From the NCBI GenBank assembly GCA_035306605.1, contig DATGNR010000024.1: DNA of 56,693 bases; one strand, given 5' to 3'. This document shows positions 24,725-34,396 of this stretch, one piece after another (position 1 is the stretch's first letter; each line of letters begins with the position of its first letter). The position numbers and the translations under genes were made by a program. The notes beneath the pieces are model-generated. The model was given only the letters and a program-made list of their open reading frames with translations, searched no databases and was not told the DNA's origin. The stretch comes from Xanthomarina sp035306605. Lineage in GTDB: Bacteria; Bacteroidota; Bacteroidia; Flavobacteriales; Flavobacteriaceae.

Positions 24725-26125
24725 CTACAAGAATTTGTGAGCCTGAACTAATTTGTCTCGTTCTTCTTTTAGTTTCGTGCTAAGCCCAATTTTGTATATA
24801 TGAGGATTTTGAAAACGTTTATATTCTTCAGGAAGTTTCTTTAAACGGGATTGAGAATATTCAGCAATTTCGGTTACGGTACGTGTTGGTTTTATCCTTT
24901 TTCCATTCACCATAACTTTTTCAAGTTGAGGTTCTTGTGTAAACGTACTGAGGCGTAATTTTTTAATCGGATCGTAGGCATGTTCCATTTCAGTGACGTT
25001 TTCTTCTGTAAAAAGTGCTACAGCGTCTGCGCCATAAAACATTCCATTTTCATCAAACATTCTATAAACTTGTTTTTTGGAAGGAAGTGACACCTTAATA
25101 ATGTTCTCGGAAAGTTTGATTCTAGGTTCGCCATTATATTCTGACAACTTATATACACCTCCTAAGGAGGCATCAGGTTTTCCTGTAACAAGGTTTGTTC
25201 CCACCCCATAAATATCAATTGGAGCACCTTGTTCTTTCAAACTTTTTATCACGTATTCATCCAATTGGTTGGAGACCACAATCTTTACATAGTCCAAATT
25301 AGCTTCATCTAATATTTTTCTAGTTCTTTTTGCCAAATAGGCTAAATCACCACTATCCAATCTAACCCCTAATAACTGCTCACCTCTTTCTTCCATTTCC
25401 TTGGCAACAATTATCGCATTTGGCAATCCACTTTTTAGTGTATTGTATGTGTCTACTAAAAGCACACAATTTTTAGGACGTATTTTAGCAAAATCGCGAA
25501 AAGCTTGTAATTCATCCTCATAACTTTGTATAAATGAGTGGGCCATGGTTCCTGAAGCTGGGATGTTATAGTCTTCGGCTGCTTTTACGTTACTTGTACT
25601 ATCAAAACCACCTATAGCTGCAGCTCTTGATGCGTAATATCCACCAGTTGCATGCGCACGACGTAGTCCCATATCCAATAAAACTTCGTTTTTCGCACTG
25701 TGACGCATTCGGCTTGCTTTGGTAGCGATAAGCGTTTGAAAATTAAGAAGATTAAGTAAAAGTGTTTCAATTATTTGGGCTTCAATAATATTGGCTTCAA
25801 CTTGTAAAATTGGTCGGTTTGGAAAAACAACATCACCTTCTTTACTTGAGTAAATGGTTCCTTGAAATTTAAAATCTTTTAAATAATCTAAGAATTCTTT
25901 TTCGAATCCGTGTTGTTCCAAATAGGTGATATCGGAATCAGAGAATTTTAGAGTTTCAAGAATGTTTAAAACGTCCTCTAATCCGGCAAAAATGGCATAT
26001 CCCCCATTAAAAGGATTGCTTCTATAATAATAATCAAAGACCGCTTGTCCGTTTGGCTTAGTATTAAAATAGACTTGAGCCATAGTAAGTTGATACAGGT
26101 CTGTATAAGCTGCTGTGATTTGCAT
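24725..26125 (-). CDS. pncB: Nicotinate phosphoribosyltransferase
   Basis: A 466-residue enzyme making nicotinate mononucleotide from nicotinate and PRPP for NAD salvage. Signatures: MQITAAYTDLYQLTMAQVYF at the start, DYYYRSNPFNGGYAIFAGLE, DMGLRRAHATGGYYASRAAAIGGFDSTSN cut into its typical active-site loop, GVRLDSGDLAYLAK (PRPP/phosphate) and IYGVGTNLVTG. The length and the N-terminus are those of the longer, Gram-positive-like PncB subgroup. It precedes pncA. Confidence 0.95.
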   Translation of the reverse strand: MQITAAYTDLYQLTMAQVYFNTKPNGQAVFDYYYRSNPFNGGYAIFAGLEDVLNILETLKFSDSDITYLEQHGFEKEFLDYLKDFKFQGTIYSSKEGDVVFPNRPILQVEANIIEAQIIETLLLNLLNFQTLIATKASRMRHSAKNEVLLDMGLRRAHATGGYYASRAAAIGGFDSTSNVKAAEDYNIPASGTMAHSFIQSYEDELQAFRDFAKIRPKNCVLLVDTYNTLKSGLPNAIIVAKEMEERGEQLLGVRLDSGDLAYLAKRTRKILDEANLDYVKIVVSNQLDEYVIKSLKEQGAPIDIYGVGTNLVTGKPDASLGGVYKLSEYNGEPRIKLSENIIKVSLPSKKQVYRMFDENGMFYGADAVALFTEENVTEMEHAYDPIKKLRLSTFTQEPQLEKVMVNGKRIKPTRTVTEIAEYSQSRLKKLPEEYKRFQNPHIYKIGLSTKLKEERDKLVQAHKFL

Positions 26126-26189
26126 GTGATTTATTTTTTTAACGCCTCAAGATATCCAAAAATTAAATAATCTCTTAGTAAGTTTACTA

Positions 26190-26229
26190 AAAAATAAAGG
26201 GAGAAAGTAGTTTTATACTTTCTCCCTTT
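26190..26229 (-). terminator. Terminator of the J-KTSC gene
   Basis: Perfect 14-bp arms (AAAGGGAGAAAGTA at 26196-26209, complement at 26216-26229) with a 6-nt loop, T-rich after the stem on the minus strand. It lies 76 nt beyond the stop at 26305. Confidence 0.88.
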
Positions 26230-26304
26230 GCTTAAAGAGGAATACTTTCTATATAATTTTATAGGCAGTATTGTTTCTGTTATGGTTATAGTTTAAAAAA
26301 GGAA

Positions 26305-26754
26305 CTATACTTCTTCCATCACTCTTTTTGTTTTTCTATAAGTGTAATTAGGATAGATGTTACGTTTTGCAAAACGGTTTAGCTTATCACTATTAATCAT
26401 TTTAATATAGACTTGTTTAGTAACTCCAAAGTATTCGTAGGTAGAGCCATCTTGAAAGGTAATTTCCAACAACAATCCTTTATGAGAAAAATCTGCGATA
26501 CCAGAATTGGTAATCGTTTCCGTATAGTCTTCTAAATTAGCAGCAATTGTTTCTGGCGCAATACTTACTAAAAAGTGGTAACCATCAATAATTTTTCGGC
26601 TGTTTATCTCTGCTTCTTCTTGCAAAGCATCGCCATTTTGAAATTTATCAGGATGCCATTCCTTTACTAAATCACGGTAACTCTTTTTCAAAGTCTTTAA
26701 TTCGACTTCATTTTCCACTCCAAAGAGTTTTTTATATTCGTTTATGCGCTTCAT
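26305..26754 (-). CDS. J-domain protein with C-terminal KTSC domain
   Basis: A 149-residue protein. Residues 1-68 form a J domain (EYKKLFGVENEVELKTLKKSYRDLVKEWHPDKF with the HPD tripeptide that stimulates DnaK). Residues about 82-145 match the small KTSC fold: a short IADFSHKGLLLEITFQDGSTYEYFGV strand pair cut by a turn, then KQVYIKMINSDKLNRFAKRNI and a YRKTKRV tail. KTSC domains are found alone or in RNA- and stress-related proteins. The fusion suggests a co-chaperone with its own substrate-recognition part. It follows the RNA helicase genes on the same strand. Confidence 0.8.
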   Translation of the reverse strand: MKRINEYKKLFGVENEVELKTLKKSYRDLVKEWHPDKFQNGDALQEEAEINSRKIIDGYHFLVSIAPETIAANLEDYTETITNSGIADFSHKGLLLEITFQDGSTYEYFGVTKQVYIKMINSDKLNRFAKRNIYPNYTYRKTKRVMEEV

Positions 26755-26834
26755 ATCAATTTTTTATTCAAGGGCGCAAAAGTACGTGTTATTTTAAGAT
26801 GAATTACTATGCTAGCCTATAAATAATTTAACAA

Positions 26835-28148
26835 CTATAAAATGGTTACACGAACCTTTTTCTTTTTTAATCGACTGTTATTCAATTTATCTACTAAAGA
26901 CTCAGCAATACTAAGCGGAACCGCCACAAAAGCACAATCCTGTTTTAGCTCAATGGTTCCTAATTGGTCCTTTGTTAAACCTCCCTCTTTAAAAAACAAT
27001 CCTGCAATATCCCCTTTAGAAATTTTATCTTTTCTTCCTCCTGAAATAAATAAGGTTTCCCAGAACTGTGGTTTTAAAGGAGCTTTCTTTGTTATATTCT
27101 CTATTTTGGTTTTACCAATAAATTCAGGAAGGTGTTCGTCCTCCGCTTTTATAATATAAGCGGTGCCTTTTGCATTTACTCTTGCTGTTCTGCCATTTCT
27201 ATGTGTAAACTCTTCTAAAGCGTAAGGGAGCTCGTAATGGATAATGAAATTCATTTCAGGAATATCTATTCCTCTTGAAGCTAAATCTGTTGCAATTAAT
27301 ATCTGACTTGTTCCATTTCTAAATTTAATTAGTGAGCGCTCTCTGTCCTTTTGCTCCATACCCCCAGAAAAACAGGTGTGGCTGATTTTGTTTCTATCTA
27401 GAAATCTACTAACTAAATCGATATTGTCTCTTAAATTACAGAACACAATTCCTTGTTGGTTTCCCAGATGTAAAAGTAAATTTAATAAGGTTGGTAATTT
27501 ATTACTTGTAGGAGAAACAACTGTTTTAATAGTTAATTTAGACTCCCTTTTCTCATTCAAATAGTTAATAACTGTAGGCTTATCTAATCTTACAAAACCT
27601 GGAATTTTAACACCTTGAGTTGCAGAGGTTAAGACGCGTTTATTTAAAGCAGGCAATTGATTGATAATGCGTTTCATTTCTTGTTCAAATCCTACTTCCA
27701 ATGACTTGTCAAATTCATCTAAAATCAAGGTTTTTATACTCGTCAATGAAAATCTTTCGTTTTCAAAATGATCGGCAATTCGTCCTGGAGTTCCAATTAA
27801 AATAGCTGGTACATGTTTGATTTCAATTTTGTCCTTAGACATGGATCTACCTCCATAAACCGCATTTACTTTAAAGCCGGACCCCATATCTCTAGCTACT
27901 TGTTCAATTTGAATAGCTAATTCTCTTGATGGTACTAAAATAAGGGCTTGTACCTCTTCACAGTCTGCTTTAAGTAAATTTATAAGGGGTAATAAAAACG
28001 CCAAAGTTTTTCCAGAGCCTGTTGGAGAAAGTAACACCGTATTTGTTGTTGTTTCAATAACTGAGATGGCCTCCTCTTGCATGGGGTTTAGCTCTTGGAT
28101 ATTTAATTTTTCTAAAATATCCTGCTGATCTTTAATGTTGTTTGCCAT
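26835..28148 (-). CDS. DEAD-box RNA helicase with DbpA-type RNA-binding tail and DEFD motif
   Basis: A 437-residue helicase. Motif I SPTGSGKT (41-48), Ia VPSRELA, Ib GTPGR, motif II DEFD (144-147) in place of DEAD, motif III SAT, and the C-terminal core with GIVFCN, ATDLASRGIDIPEM and HRNGRTARVNAKG (motif VI). The last ~70 residues (LFFKEGGLTKDQLGTIELKQDCAFVAVP to the end) have the RRM-like pattern of DbpA/DeaD tails. It presumably works in ribosome assembly or RNA unwinding. It starts 5 nt after the stop of a second helicase gene, a tight pair. Confidence 0.92.
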   Translation of the reverse strand: MANNIKDQQDILEKLNIQELNPMQEEAISVIETTTNTVLLSPTGSGKTLAFLLPLINLLKADCEEVQALILVPSRELAIQIEQVARDMGSGFKVNAVYGGRSMSKDKIEIKHVPAILIGTPGRIADHFENERFSLTSIKTLILDEFDKSLEVGFEQEMKRIINQLPALNKRVLTSATQGVKIPGFVRLDKPTVINYLNEKRESKLTIKTVVSPTSNKLPTLLNLLLHLGNQQGIVFCNLRDNIDLVSRFLDRNKISHTCFSGGMEQKDRERSLIKFRNGTSQILIATDLASRGIDIPEMNFIIHYELPYALEEFTHRNGRTARVNAKGTAYIIKAEDEHLPEFIGKTKIENITKKAPLKPQFWETLFISGGRKDKISKGDIAGLFFKEGGLTKDQLGTIELKQDCAFVAVPLSIAESLVDKLNNSRLKKKKVRVTIL

Positions 28149-28153
28149 AAAAA

Positions 28154-29485
28154 TTATTTCTTTTGTGCCTTGTCAGCCTTTGGATTACCCATGTTTGTTT
28201 GTGATAAGTAATCAGCCAATACTTTTTCAATTAACTCTTCTTTTGTTAAATGATGAAAAATGGTTGTTATCTTATTTTTATATGATTCTGAAATATGGCG
28301 ATTTGGTTTGGTTTTGAATATTTTTTTAGCCCAAAGCAAGCCATTGTTCTCTTCGATACTGAGGGCATCTGCTTTTTTAAACTTCTTAAAAGTAATCCCT
28401 AATTCTTGTTCAAAATCAGCTATGTCGTCTACCTCTTCTTGTTGTAAAATAGTTAGTGAAAGGCCTTTAGCACCTGCTCTAGCTGTACGCCCACTTCTGT
28501 GTACATAGGCGTCGTAAGTGTCTGGTAAATGATAATTTACTACGTATGAAATTTCCTTAACATCAATTCCACGAGCAGCTAAATCTGTAGCCACAAGTAT
28601 ATCAATATGTCCCTCTCGGAATTGTCCCATGATACGATCGCGTATCCCTTGGGTTAAACTTCCGTGAAGTGCACCGGATGAAAATTTATTGATAGCTAGG
28701 TTTTTTGCTAGCTTATTAACAGCGGCTTTAGTTTTACAAAAAATAATTCCTCTTTCTCCTTCCTTAGAATTTAAAAAGTGAAGTAAAACATCTAACTTTT
28801 CTATAGGTTCCACAACCACGTATTGGTGATCAATTCCTTGGTGTCCAACCGTTGACATATCGGCTTCAATTTGAACGACATGTTTTGACATATAGTTTTG
28901 CACCAATTGCTTTACTGCTCCTGGCATGGTAGCAGTAAAAAGTAAAGTTCTTCTAGATTTTGGAACTTCTTTTATAATACTATCTAAACCTTCTTTTAAA
29001 GCGCTCACCATTTCATCTGCTTCATCAAGAATAAGGTATGAGATATTTTTGATGTTTATAGCGTTACGTTCAACTAAATCAGCCAAACGTCCTGGAGTAG
29101 CTACAACTATGTGTGTTGCCGATTTTAAGCGTTCTATTTGTGGTTTAATTGGAATACCACCACAAGTTGCTGCAATTGAAATTTCCTGGTTATTAGCTGC
29201 AAAAGCTACTAAGTTGTGGAAAATTTGTTGTCCTAACTCCCGTGTTGGTGCTAGAATAACTGCTTGAATATCTGAAGATTTTACATCTATTAACTGCAAT
29301 AATGGTAAACCAAATGCGGCTGTTTTACCAGTTCCCGTTTTTGCTAAGGCAACCACATCCTCTTTTTGGTTGAGTAATACTGGGATTGCTTTTTGCTGAA
29401 TGTCTGTTGGTACAGAAATTTGCAAAGCAGTTAAACTTTGTTGTAAGTTTTCGTTAATCCCTAAGTCTGAAAATGTTTTTGACAT
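28154..29485 (-). CDS. DEAD-box RNA helicase
   Basis: A 443-residue helicase. Q-motif (FSDLGINENLQQSLTALQISVPTDIQQKAIP), motif I AKTGTGKT, Ia APTRELGQQI, Ib TPGR, motif II DEADEM, motif III TAT rather than SAT, then IIFCKTK, ATDLAARGIDV and HRSGRTARAGAKG. A short basic tail replaces an RNA-binding domain. With the second helicase 5 nt downstream and a cold-shock gene just beyond, it probably belongs to RNA-remodelling functions used at low temperature; this is inference from neighbours. Confidence 0.95.
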   Translation of the reverse strand: MSKTFSDLGINENLQQSLTALQISVPTDIQQKAIPVLLNQKEDVVALAKTGTGKTAAFGLPLLQLIDVKSSDIQAVILAPTRELGQQIFHNLVAFAANNQEISIAATCGGIPIKPQIERLKSATHIVVATPGRLADLVERNAINIKNISYLILDEADEMVSALKEGLDSIIKEVPKSRRTLLFTATMPGAVKQLVQNYMSKHVVQIEADMSTVGHQGIDHQYVVVEPIEKLDVLLHFLNSKEGERGIIFCKTKAAVNKLAKNLAINKFSSGALHGSLTQGIRDRIMGQFREGHIDILVATDLAARGIDVKEISYVVNYHLPDTYDAYVHRSGRTARAGAKGLSLTILQQEEVDDIADFEQELGITFKKFKKADALSIEENNGLLWAKKIFKTKPNRHISESYKNKITTIFHHLTKEELIEKVLADYLSQTNMGNPKADKAQKK

Positions 29486-29585
29486 CTAATAATTTTCAAT
29501 GAAGATAATTACAGTTTAAAAATAAGCACTTCTGTATCAATGAGTTATTCAGAATTTACCGTCTGTAATATATTTGTTAAGTTAA

Positions 29586-29615
29586 AATAAAAAGCTATCA
29601 AAGAATGATAGCTTT
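29586..29615 (-). terminator. Terminator of the cold-shock gene
   Basis: Perfect 10-bp arms AAAGCTATCA (29591-29600) and TGATAGCTTT (29606-29615), 5-nt loop, followed on the minus strand by TT-ATTTT. It lies 27 nt after the csp stop. Confidence 0.85.
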
Positions 29616-29641
29616 CAATACGTGTTTATTATAATAATGGA

Positions 29642-29884
29642 TTAAGCCAATTTAACATTTACGGCATTAAGTCCTTTTTTTCCTTGCTCAATCTCGAATA
29701 TAACTTTGTCATTCTCACGGATTTTATCGATAAGATCGTTTTTATGTACAAAAACTTCTACATCAGAATCTGCTTGGATTATAAAACCAAACCCCTTGGC
29801 ATTATTGAAAAACTTCACAGTGCCTTCTTTCGTTTGGCTTTCTTTCTTTTTACCAATTAATTTGTTAAATATTTTTTTAATCAT
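29642..29884 (-). CDS. Cold-shock domain protein
   Basis: An 80-residue protein: a basic 18-residue N-terminal extension (MIKKIFNKLIGKKKESQT), then a cold-shock domain with EGTVKFFNNAKGFGFI (RNP1, about 30-35) and VFVHKNDL (RNP2, about 44-49). It binds single-stranded RNA or DNA and acts as an RNA chaperone. The extension makes it slightly longer than CspA. Two DEAD-box helicase genes follow in the same orientation beyond its terminator. Confidence 0.94.
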   Translation of the reverse strand: MIKKIFNKLIGKKKESQTKEGTVKFFNNAKGFGFIIQADSDVEVFVHKNDLIDKIRENDKVIFEIEQGKKGLNAVNVKLA

Positions 29885-30201
29885 TTTTGTTCATTTTATG
29901 TTTAATAAATAAAGGTCTAATATACTACGTCCATGTTAAAATTATAGAAGAAAGCGATGGATTGTTTAAAATTTTTGGAATATTAAAAAAGAAGGCAATC
30001 TGAATATATTAAAGGGCAAATATATGAAATTATTATTTAAATTATATAAAAACATGATGAGTCCTAGAGAGAATGGATTGATTCCCTGTTCTTTTTAAAA
30101 ATTTAGAACCTTATGTGAGTTGTTTTTTGAGCTATAAAGTTGTAGTTTATTTAAATTGATTTAATTAGATATTTCCAATGTAGTGTGAGTTTTCTATGGA
30201 A
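29885..30201. other. 317-bp intergenic region with the csp leader and promoter
   Basis: No open reading frame or RNA gene is visible. It lies between the csp start codon and the stop of the DnaE-like gene (both minus strand). It holds the promoter candidate at 30017-30024 and about 125 nt of presumed csp leader. Confidence 0.5.
30017..30024 (-). promoter_or_regulatory. Putative csp promoter with long leader
   Basis: The minus strand reads TATATTTG, matching TAnnTTTG. The predicted 5' leader is about 125 nt, long for this genome but common for cold-shock genes whose leader acts in temperature control. Confidence 0.45.
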
Positions 30202-33159
30202 TTACATGGCTCTAGGGTTTGCTTTAATTTTCACTTTTCTACTTTTTAAAACAATCATACTGCAAAACCCAAATTTCTCGGTTATGGTTCCTAAGCACTT
30301 ATAAATACCCAATCCGTTAATCGGGTAATTGTAAACTGTTTCGGCAAAATGAACTGCATCGAAATAGACTCCGTGTTTATCTACAAAAGTGCTTAAGCGC
30401 ATCCGTTTTCCTTGCGAAGTGATATTGTATCGTGTGGTTACTAAATTCCCATAAATAATAACTTCTTTATTTACGTATTGATGCATGTTTTTTGCACAAA
30501 TATCTTGCTCCATAGTTTCATCTATTAACTCAAAATAACCACCTAAAGGAAAACCTAGTAATTCCAATTCATCATAGGCATTTTCAATAGCATTTTCAGG
30601 GAGTTCTGGAAGCTCAAAATTTCTATGTTTGGTTTGAAATAGTTTCGGCTGTTTATTAAGTGTTTTACTAGCTTGAAGTTTAAAAATAGCTTGCCATAAA
30701 AGTTCGGTTTTCGATTTGTTTGTAAACTGAAAACAACCTATTCTTATTAAAATAGATAATTGTTCGATACTTATTTGCACACGATTTATAAAATCTTCTA
30801 AAGAAAGGAATTTGCCATGTATCTGTCGTTCGTTTAAAATTCTCTGAACCATCCAGGTTTCTAGATTCTTTAAATACCCCAAACCTAAATAAATAACCTT
30901 GCCTTTAACCCTATTTGGATGATCGCTATTGTTGATACAAGGAAGTTTAATTTCTGCTCCCTGCATTTTGGCTTCGTGTAAATAATGTTCTGCACTATAA
31001 AATCCACCGCCATTATTAAGTACTGCCACCATAAATTCTATAGGATAATAGCATTTCAAAAACAAACTCTGATAGCTTTCCACAGCATAAGATGCTGAGT
31101 GCCCTTTAGCAAAGGCATAACCAGCAAAACTTTTAATTTGATTCCAAACCTCGAAAATCAAGCTGTCTTCATATCCTTTCTTTCTACAATTAGAAATAAA
31201 TTTTTGTTCTACGGCCAAGAACTCTTCTTTGGAGCGATACTTCCCACTCATTCCTCTTCTTAAAACATCTGCTTCACCCAGACTTAAATCGGCAAACTGA
31301 TTGGCTACTTTTAACACATCTTCTTGATAAACCATTACGCCATAAGTTTCTGGCATAATTTCCATAAGAATGGGATGTGCTTTTTTTCTTTGTTCTGGAA
31401 ATCGGTGACGTTTTATAAACTCATCTTTCATTCCTGAGCCCGAAACTCCTGGCCGAACAATAGAACTTGCTGCTACCAAACCTAAATAATCTTGGGTTTG
31501 TAGTTTTATCATCAATCCTCGCATGGCTGGAGATTCTACATAATAAGCACCTATAGCTCCTCCTGTTCTAAGAAGTTTATTGATGTTTTTGTCGTTTTTA
31601 AATCGCTCTACATCATGGATGTCTATAATTGGTTCTTCTGGTCGGTTTTCAGCTATAATTTCTAGAGCATCTTTAATTTTAGCTAATCCTCTTTGTCCTA
31701 AAATATCGAATTTAAAAATCCCAACCTCTTCTGCTATCATCATGTCAAATTGTACGGTTGGAAAACCTTTTGGAGGTAAAAAAGTAGCAGAATAGTTGTG
31801 TATGGGTTTTTCTAAAATTAAAATACCAGCCGAATGCACACTTAAATAATTCGGAAAACCTTCAATTAATTCCCCGTATTTTAAAACAAGCTTCCCAATG
31901 TCGTCTAAAGAGTTGTTGGTTGATTTTCCTTTACTTAGCTTATCAATTTCCTCTTTTGGCAAACCAAAAACTTTTCCTAATTCTCGAACAACGGCCTTAA
32001 ATTTAAAGGTGTTGTAAGTAGCCAAAAGCGCTGTGTTTTTGAATCGGTTGAAAATATAATTGGTAACGTCTTCCCTATCCTTCCAAGAGAAATCGATGTC
32101 AAAATCAGGAGGAGAAGCTCTAAAAGGGTTTATAAATCTTTCAAAATACAAATCCAATTCAATCGGGTCCACGTCTGTAATGCCAATAATATAAGCCACA
32201 ATACTGTTGGCTCCACTGCCACGTCCCACATGAAAATAGCCTTGATGTTTGGCATAAGAAATAATGTCGTGGTTTATTAAAAAGAAACTTACAAAATCTA
32301 GAGACTTTATGACTTCCAATTCTTTGTTTAATCGGTCATAAACCTTTTTATCTGGATTTTTATATCGTTTAGGCAAACCCTGAAAGCACAATTTTTTGAG
32401 GTATTCAAAATCGGTTTCCAAACTACTTTTGTAAATTTTTAGGTTTTGGGAACTTCTTTCTGCGCCAAATCCGAAATGAATTTGGCATTGATTTATGAGG
32501 TATTTTGTGTTTTCAATAATATGTGGAAAACTAGAGAATGCATGTAAGAGGTCTTCTTTGGAAAGCATTTTTTCAGTAGGAAGACATTCTTCTGTGGTTG
32601 GAAGCTTGCTCAACAAACAGTTGTTGTCAATAGCTCTAAGCAGCCTATGCGCATTAAAATCTTTTTTATTTCTAATGGTAACTGGTTGTTGTATAACTAA
32701 TTTGTCTGTAAGGTTTTTCAGTTTTGAAAAGGGAAGTTTTCTGAGCTCCTCTACCGAAACACCAATAAATTCATTGCTTCTAAACGAAGTAATTTCGTAT
32801 TCTAATACGTTTTCAAAAGAATAAATTACAAAAGCATTCTGAAATTCTGGGGCTTTGTTTGCAATGTATTGTTTGTTTTCTAAATGTTGAGAAAGAAAGT
32901 AATTTAGCTCATGAAATCCGGTGTTGTTTTTAGCTATTCCTACAAATTGCTGTTTTGCTCCATTTCTAAAATCGATTCCTACTAGAGGTTTGATATTATA
33001 TTTTTCAGCTTGTTTAATAAAATTTAGACAAGCAGAAGTGTTATTGATATCTGTTAAGGCCAGACACGATATGTTGTTGCTTTTGGCCAGTTCCAATAAT
33101 TCATTTTCAGAAAATGTGCCATAGCGAAGGGAGTAATATGAATGACAGTTTAAATACAT
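30202..33159 (-). CDS. dnaE: Short DNA polymerase III alpha-like subunit (DnaE2/ImuC-like role)
   Basis: A 985-residue C-family polymerase, shorter than a replicative DnaE of about 1150 or more residues. Residues 1-~90 are a PHP domain (CHSYYSLRYGTFS, ALTDINN). The catalytic motif PDFDIDF holds Asp352/354/356; GRGSGANSIVAY and YQEDVLKVANQF are typical of the palm and fingers. The C-terminal ~90 residues resemble an OB fold (VIIYGNLVTTRYNI). It overlaps the Y-family polymerase gene by one base (both use 33159), so they are translated together. This makes it a damage-tolerance polymerase, not the main replicase. That role is inferred from context. Confidence 0.92.
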   Translation of the reverse strand: MYLNCHSYYSLRYGTFSENELLELAKSNNISCLALTDINNTSACLNFIKQAEKYNIKPLVGIDFRNGAKQQFVGIAKNNTGFHELNYFLSQHLENKQYIANKAPEFQNAFVIYSFENVLEYEITSFRSNEFIGVSVEELRKLPFSKLKNLTDKLVIQQPVTIRNKKDFNAHRLLRAIDNNCLLSKLPTTEECLPTEKMLSKEDLLHAFSSFPHIIENTKYLINQCQIHFGFGAERSSQNLKIYKSSLETDFEYLKKLCFQGLPKRYKNPDKKVYDRLNKELEVIKSLDFVSFFLINHDIISYAKHQGYFHVGRGSGANSIVAYIIGITDVDPIELDLYFERFINPFRASPPDFDIDFSWKDREDVTNYIFNRFKNTALLATYNTFKFKAVVRELGKVFGLPKEEIDKLSKGKSTNNSLDDIGKLVLKYGELIEGFPNYLSVHSAGILILEKPIHNYSATFLPPKGFPTVQFDMMIAEEVGIFKFDILGQRGLAKIKDALEIIAENRPEEPIIDIHDVERFKNDKNINKLLRTGGAIGAYYVESPAMRGLMIKLQTQDYLGLVAASSIVRPGVSGSGMKDEFIKRHRFPEQRKKAHPILMEIMPETYGVMVYQEDVLKVANQFADLSLGEADVLRRGMSGKYRSKEEFLAVEQKFISNCRKKGYEDSLIFEVWNQIKSFAGYAFAKGHSASYAVESYQSLFLKCYYPIEFMVAVLNNGGGFYSAEHYLHEAKMQGAEIKLPCINNSDHPNRVKGKVIYLGLGYLKNLETWMVQRILNERQIHGKFLSLEDFINRVQISIEQLSILIRIGCFQFTNKSKTELLWQAIFKLQASKTLNKQPKLFQTKHRNFELPELPENAIENAYDELELLGFPLGGYFELIDETMEQDICAKNMHQYVNKEVIIYGNLVTTRYNITSQGKRMRLSTFVDKHGVYFDAVHFAETVYNYPINGLGIYKCLGTITEKFGFCSMIVLKSRKVKIKANPRAM

Positions 33160-34373
33160 TATTGTTTTCTATGTGCTAATAAAATTGGAGGTTCGCCATT
33201 AAAAGGATTTTGAAATCTACCGATGGTTTTTGCCCCTATAGAGGAAGCTCTCATAATGCTAGAATCGCCGTATCTACCTCGAATACCATCCATAGCCTTG
33301 TATAAGCCCAACATTTTTTCGGTATCATCAAAAAGATTTATCTGATAATTTCCACTAACAATATCGCTTATTTTCACCCCCACCAATCTTACCAATAACC
33401 TTCTGTTATAAAGCTTTTCAAACAGTTCCAATACAGTTGGAATAATAATATGGTCGGCACTTGAATAGGCTATCTTCACTTGTTTGTTATATGTATTAAA
33501 GTCTGAATATCTAATTTTCACACTTATAGTACTTGCCAATTTATCTGCTCTTCTTAATTGAAAGGCTAAGTTTTCTGCCATAGCAAAAATGATGGTTCTT
33601 AAGTAAGCAACATCAATAGTGTCTTTATTAAAGGTTCTTTCTGTAGAAATAGATTTTCTTTCATGATAGGGAATCAAGGGAGGATTATCAAGTCCGTTAG
33701 CCCTTTTCCAGATGGTTACCCCTTGAAGTCCTAAAGCGCTTCGCATCATTTCTACAGGCATTTGCTGAACCATGCTTACTCTATCCACACCTAAGTTTCT
33801 TAGTATTTGATATGTTTTCTCTCCAACAGAAGGTATTTTTCGAATTGACAAAGGAGCTAAAAACGACTTTTCAAAACCAGAATCTATTTTTAATTGGTTA
33901 TTTGGTTTTGCTTCACCCGTAGCCACTTTAGAAACTATTTTATTTGTAGACAGGCCAAAAGAAATTGGAAGTCCTGTATCTTTAATAATGGTTTGTCTTA
34001 GTTCTGAAGCATATTTATAAGTGCCATAAAACTTATCCATACCTGTTAGGTCGGCATAAAATTCATCTACACTGGCTTTTTCAAAAACGGGTACTTTCTC
34101 TTTAATGATTTCCGTTACCATTTGAGAATATTTAGTATAAATACCTGCATTTCCTTTAATAACTACAGCTTCAGGGCAGAGCCGTCTAGCAACTTTCATA
34201 GGCATGCCTGAGTGCACGCCAAAAGCACGGGTTTCGTAGCTACAAGCAGCTACAACGCCTCTATCTCCTACACCTCCAACCATAAGAGGTTTGTGTTTTA
34301 ACCGACTATCTATGAGTCTTTCACAAGAAACAAAGAAAGTGTCTAAATCTAGATGTAAAATATTCTTTTGCAT
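33159..34373 (-). CDS. dinB: Y-family DNA polymerase (Pol IV/UmuC-like)
   Basis: A 404-residue translesion polymerase. HLDLDTFFVSCERL holds catalytic Asp9 and Asp11, SVDEFYADLTG the third acidic pair, and GLSTNKIVSKVATGEAKPN and ISVKIRYSDFNTYNKQ are thumb and little-finger signatures. QINLF near residue 325-330 is a good beta-clamp-binding motif of the QLxLF type. There is a further C-terminal tail ending NGEPPILLAHRKQ. It is first in an operon with the DnaE-like gene and divergent from a LexA-like repressor gene 52 bp away. Confidence 0.94.
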   Translation of the reverse strand: MQKNILHLDLDTFFVSCERLIDSRLKHKPLMVGGVGDRGVVAACSYETRAFGVHSGMPMKVARRLCPEAVVIKGNAGIYTKYSQMVTEIIKEKVPVFEKASVDEFYADLTGMDKFYGTYKYASELRQTIIKDTGLPISFGLSTNKIVSKVATGEAKPNNQLKIDSGFEKSFLAPLSIRKIPSVGEKTYQILRNLGVDRVSMVQQMPVEMMRSALGLQGVTIWKRANGLDNPPLIPYHERKSISTERTFNKDTIDVAYLRTIIFAMAENLAFQLRRADKLASTISVKIRYSDFNTYNKQVKIAYSSADHIIIPTVLELFEKLYNRRLLVRLVGVKISDIVSGNYQINLFDDTEKMLGLYKAMDGIRGRYGDSSIMRASSIGAKTIGRFQNPFNGEPPILLAHRKQ

Positions 34374-34377
34374 TTGA

Positions 34378-34396
34378 CAAAATTAGCTTAAATTTG
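34378..34396. promoter_or_regulatory. Back-to-back divergent -7 promoters of the polymerase operon and the LexA-like gene
   Basis: CAAAATTA (34378-34385) is TAATTTTG on the minus strand and drives the polymerases. TAAATTTG (34389-34396) on the plus strand drives the repressor gene. Both match TAnnTTTG and lie 3 bp apart, forming an imperfect 19-bp dyad. A plus-strand -33 candidate TTTTG is at 34366-34370. An 8-bp palindrome TCAATTGA at 34401-34408 is a possible repressor site. Only one RNA polymerase could bind at a time. Confidence 0.6.
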
